From Firmicutes bacterium CAG:646 (GTDB taxonomy: Bacteria; Bacillota; Clostridia; Lachnospirales; Lachnospiraceae): a stretch of 8,703 nucleotides of DNA. Every line of letters begins with the position of its first letter. Position 1 is the first letter of the stretch. The stretch spans positions 77,501 through 86,203 of the forward strand of contig HF995394.1 in the NCBI GenBank assembly GCA_000432335.1, written 5' to 3'. A program made the translations under genes and the position numbers. The notes beneath the pieces are model-generated. The model made no database searches. It was not told where the DNA came from and saw nothing but the letters and a program-made list of their open reading frames with translations. Shown here piece after piece: positions 7,908-8,703 of the stretch.

Positions 7908-8414
7908 TTATTTTACGTAATTTTTATGTCCTACTTCCTGAAGTTTTGCATCTTTCGCAACAACTTCTTCTTTCATTTCTTCGGAATAAGCTTTCAGGCG
8001 TCCAAGCAATTCTTCATCTGATGTCGCCAGAATCTTTGCTGCAAGAATTGCCGCATTTACCCCTCCGTTGATCGCTACCGTCGCAACCGGAATACCGGAA
8101 GGCATCTGCACGATGGAGTACAGAGAATCTCTTCCTCCCAGAGAAGTGGTATGCATCGGAATACCGATTACGGGCATTGGGAAAATAGCTGCGCACATTC
8201 CCGGAAGATGCGCTGCCATACCTGCACCTGCAATGATCACTTTGAACCCTTTCGCCTCTGCTGATTTTGCATACTCAAAAAACACATCTGGTTCTCTGTG
8301 TGCGGAAATAATGGTCATCTCATAATCCACACCTAACTTCTCCAGCATACTTGCTGCTTTGCTCATTACAGGCATATCAGAGTCACTACCCATCACAATT
8401 CCTACTTTAGCCAT
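7908..8414 (-). CDS. purE: N5-carboxyaminoimidazole ribonucleotide mutase PurE
   Basis: PurE forms 4-carboxy-AIR. Its 168-residue single domain looks like a class I enzyme, which rearranges N5-CAIR made by PurK. purK itself is not in the window, so it must lie elsewhere or AIR carboxylation works differently in this organism. Motifs are MGSDSDMPVM (8-17), ISAHREPD with H39 (36-43), AGAGMAAHLPGM with H69 (62-73) and the LGGRDSLYSIVQMPSGIPVAT stretch (92-112). The start is ATG at 8414, with AGGAG seven nucleotides upstream. An upstream ATG at 8444 would add ten unconserved residues and lacks a good ribosome binding site. It is the first gene of the purE-M-N-D operon. Confidence 0.97.
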   Translation of the reverse strand: MAKVGIVMGSDSDMPVMSKAASMLEKLGVDYEMTIISAHREPDVFFEYAKSAEAKGFKVIIAGAGMAAHLPGMCAAIFPMPVIGIPMHTTSLGGRDSLYSIVQMPSGIPVATVAINGGVNAAILAAKILATSDEELLGRLKAYSEEMKEEVVAKDAKLQEVGHKNYVK

Positions 8415-8451
8415 TGTTTGTCTCCTTTGCTCATAAATATTCATTAGTCAA

Positions 8452-8503
8452 ACTTATAAGTAGTCTTTATTAATTCATCTCTACTTATTAGTAATAATAC
8501 TAA
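8452..8503 (-). promoter_or_regulatory. Operator-like palindromes at the purE promoter
   Basis: TTAGTA-ATAA-TACTAA (8488-8503) is a perfect inverted repeat whose centre overlaps the -10 hexamer. The palindrome ACTTATAAGT (8452-8461) and the near-identical ACTTATTAGT (8483-8492) lie 31 bp apart, close to three helical turns, and the second spans the predicted transcription start. This arrangement suits a dimeric repressor. It does not resemble the Bacillus PurR box. The surroundings are AT-rich, so chance is possible, and the regulator is unknown. Confidence 0.4.
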
Positions 8504-8522
8504 GACTGAGGGGAGTTGTCAA
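8494..8522 (-). promoter_or_regulatory. Sigma-A promoter for purE-purM-purN-purD
   Basis: The minus strand has a perfect -35 TTGACA (8517-8522), a 17-nt spacer and -10 TATTAT (8494-8499, 5 of 6 matches to TATAAT). The predicted start is near 8487, leaving a leader of about 70 nt before the purE ATG at 8414. This is the strongest promoter-like sequence I noticed in the window. No purine (guanine/adenine) or ZTP riboswitch core was recognised in the short leader, so control is more likely by a DNA-binding repressor at the start site. Confidence 0.8.
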
Positions 8523-8550
8523 TATGATTCTTCTTTTTAAAATAAATTTT

Positions 8551-8691
8551 AGTAACAGTTCAACCATACAGTGTACGTGAGGCACAAAACATGCTTGCAT
8601 GTTTTTGCAAGCGGACATCTGTATGAGCTGAGCGCCTGTTAATGAGTAAAACAGTGGCGTTAGCCACGATAAGCACGCAGTGCGGTTTTAC
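8551..8691. repeat. Structured palindromic intergenic element
   Basis: This non-coding stretch is dense in inverted repeats. An outer stem pairs TAACAG (8553-8558) with CTGTTA (8636-8641) and CATACAG (8565-8571) with CTGTATG (8619-8625). Inside are two competing hairpins: AAAACATGC/GCATGTTTT (8586-8605) and GCTTGCA/TGCAAGC (8593-8612). A second module pairs GTAAAAC (8646-8652) with GTTTTAC (8685-8691), enclosing GTGGC-GTTA-GCCAC (8654-8667) and GCAC-GCA-GTGC (8673-8683). No open reading frame of note is present. It lies upstream of the purE promoter and may continue past the window edge. It could be a dispersed palindromic repeat, a MITE remnant or a small structured RNA; the strand cannot be assigned. 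Confidence 0.5.
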
Positions 8692-8703
8692 AAATGGCGC
8701 AGG

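Noticed and set aside
8415..8487. Riboswitch in the purE leader
   Set aside because: The leader is only about 70 nt, AT-rich, and shows neither the purine-riboswitch core nor the ZTP-riboswitch conserved segments.

Overview
The window looks like ordinary chromosomal core DNA from a clostridial Firmicute, most likely a Lachnospiraceae member (Blautia/Dorea/Ruminococcus-like). This is inferred from the protein sequences (SigA, DnaG, PurD and PurE of clostridial type), from strong GGAGG-type ribosome binding sites, and from the dgt-dnaG-rpoD-trmK linkage. All eight recognisable genes lie on the minus strand, so transcription runs from high to low coordinates.

Region A (about 8445-8703) is non-coding. 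Its outer part (8551-8691 and probably beyond the window edge) is dense in inverted repeats: a long imperfect stem with two competing inner hairpins, followed by a three-way-junction-like fold. It may be a dispersed palindromic repeat or a structured RNA. Its inner part holds a strong sigma-A promoter (TTGACA, 17 nt, TATTAT) with operator-like palindromes around the -10 element and start site. It reads into the purine genes.

Region B (4888-8414) is a compact purine operon, purE-purM-purN-purD, for de novo IMP synthesis: PurD makes GAR, PurN formylates it, PurM closes the imidazole ring and PurE carboxylates AIR. purK, purB, purC, purF, purL, purQ and purH are not in the window. A 10-bp GC-rich hairpin separates purN from purD. 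A hairpin at 4839-4870, just after purD, is the probable terminator.

Region C (1-4738) is a macromolecular-synthesis operon: a dNTP triphosphohydrolase-like HD protein (dgt), DNA primase (dnaG), the principal sigma factor (rpoD/sigA) and the tRNA m1A22 methyltransferase (trmK, cut by the left edge). A good sigma-A promoter sits upstream of dgt at 4786-4814. No convincing separate promoter was seen for dnaG or rpoD, so the genes are probably co-transcribed. trmK appears to begin with a TTG that overlaps the rpoD stop.

No CRISPR array, transposase, prophage gene, tRNA or rRNA was seen. The genes themselves are conventional. The only parts that look undescribed are the structured element at the right edge, the purE operator-like repeats and the intra-operon hairpin. 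I see no convincing evidence of a new multi-gene system.
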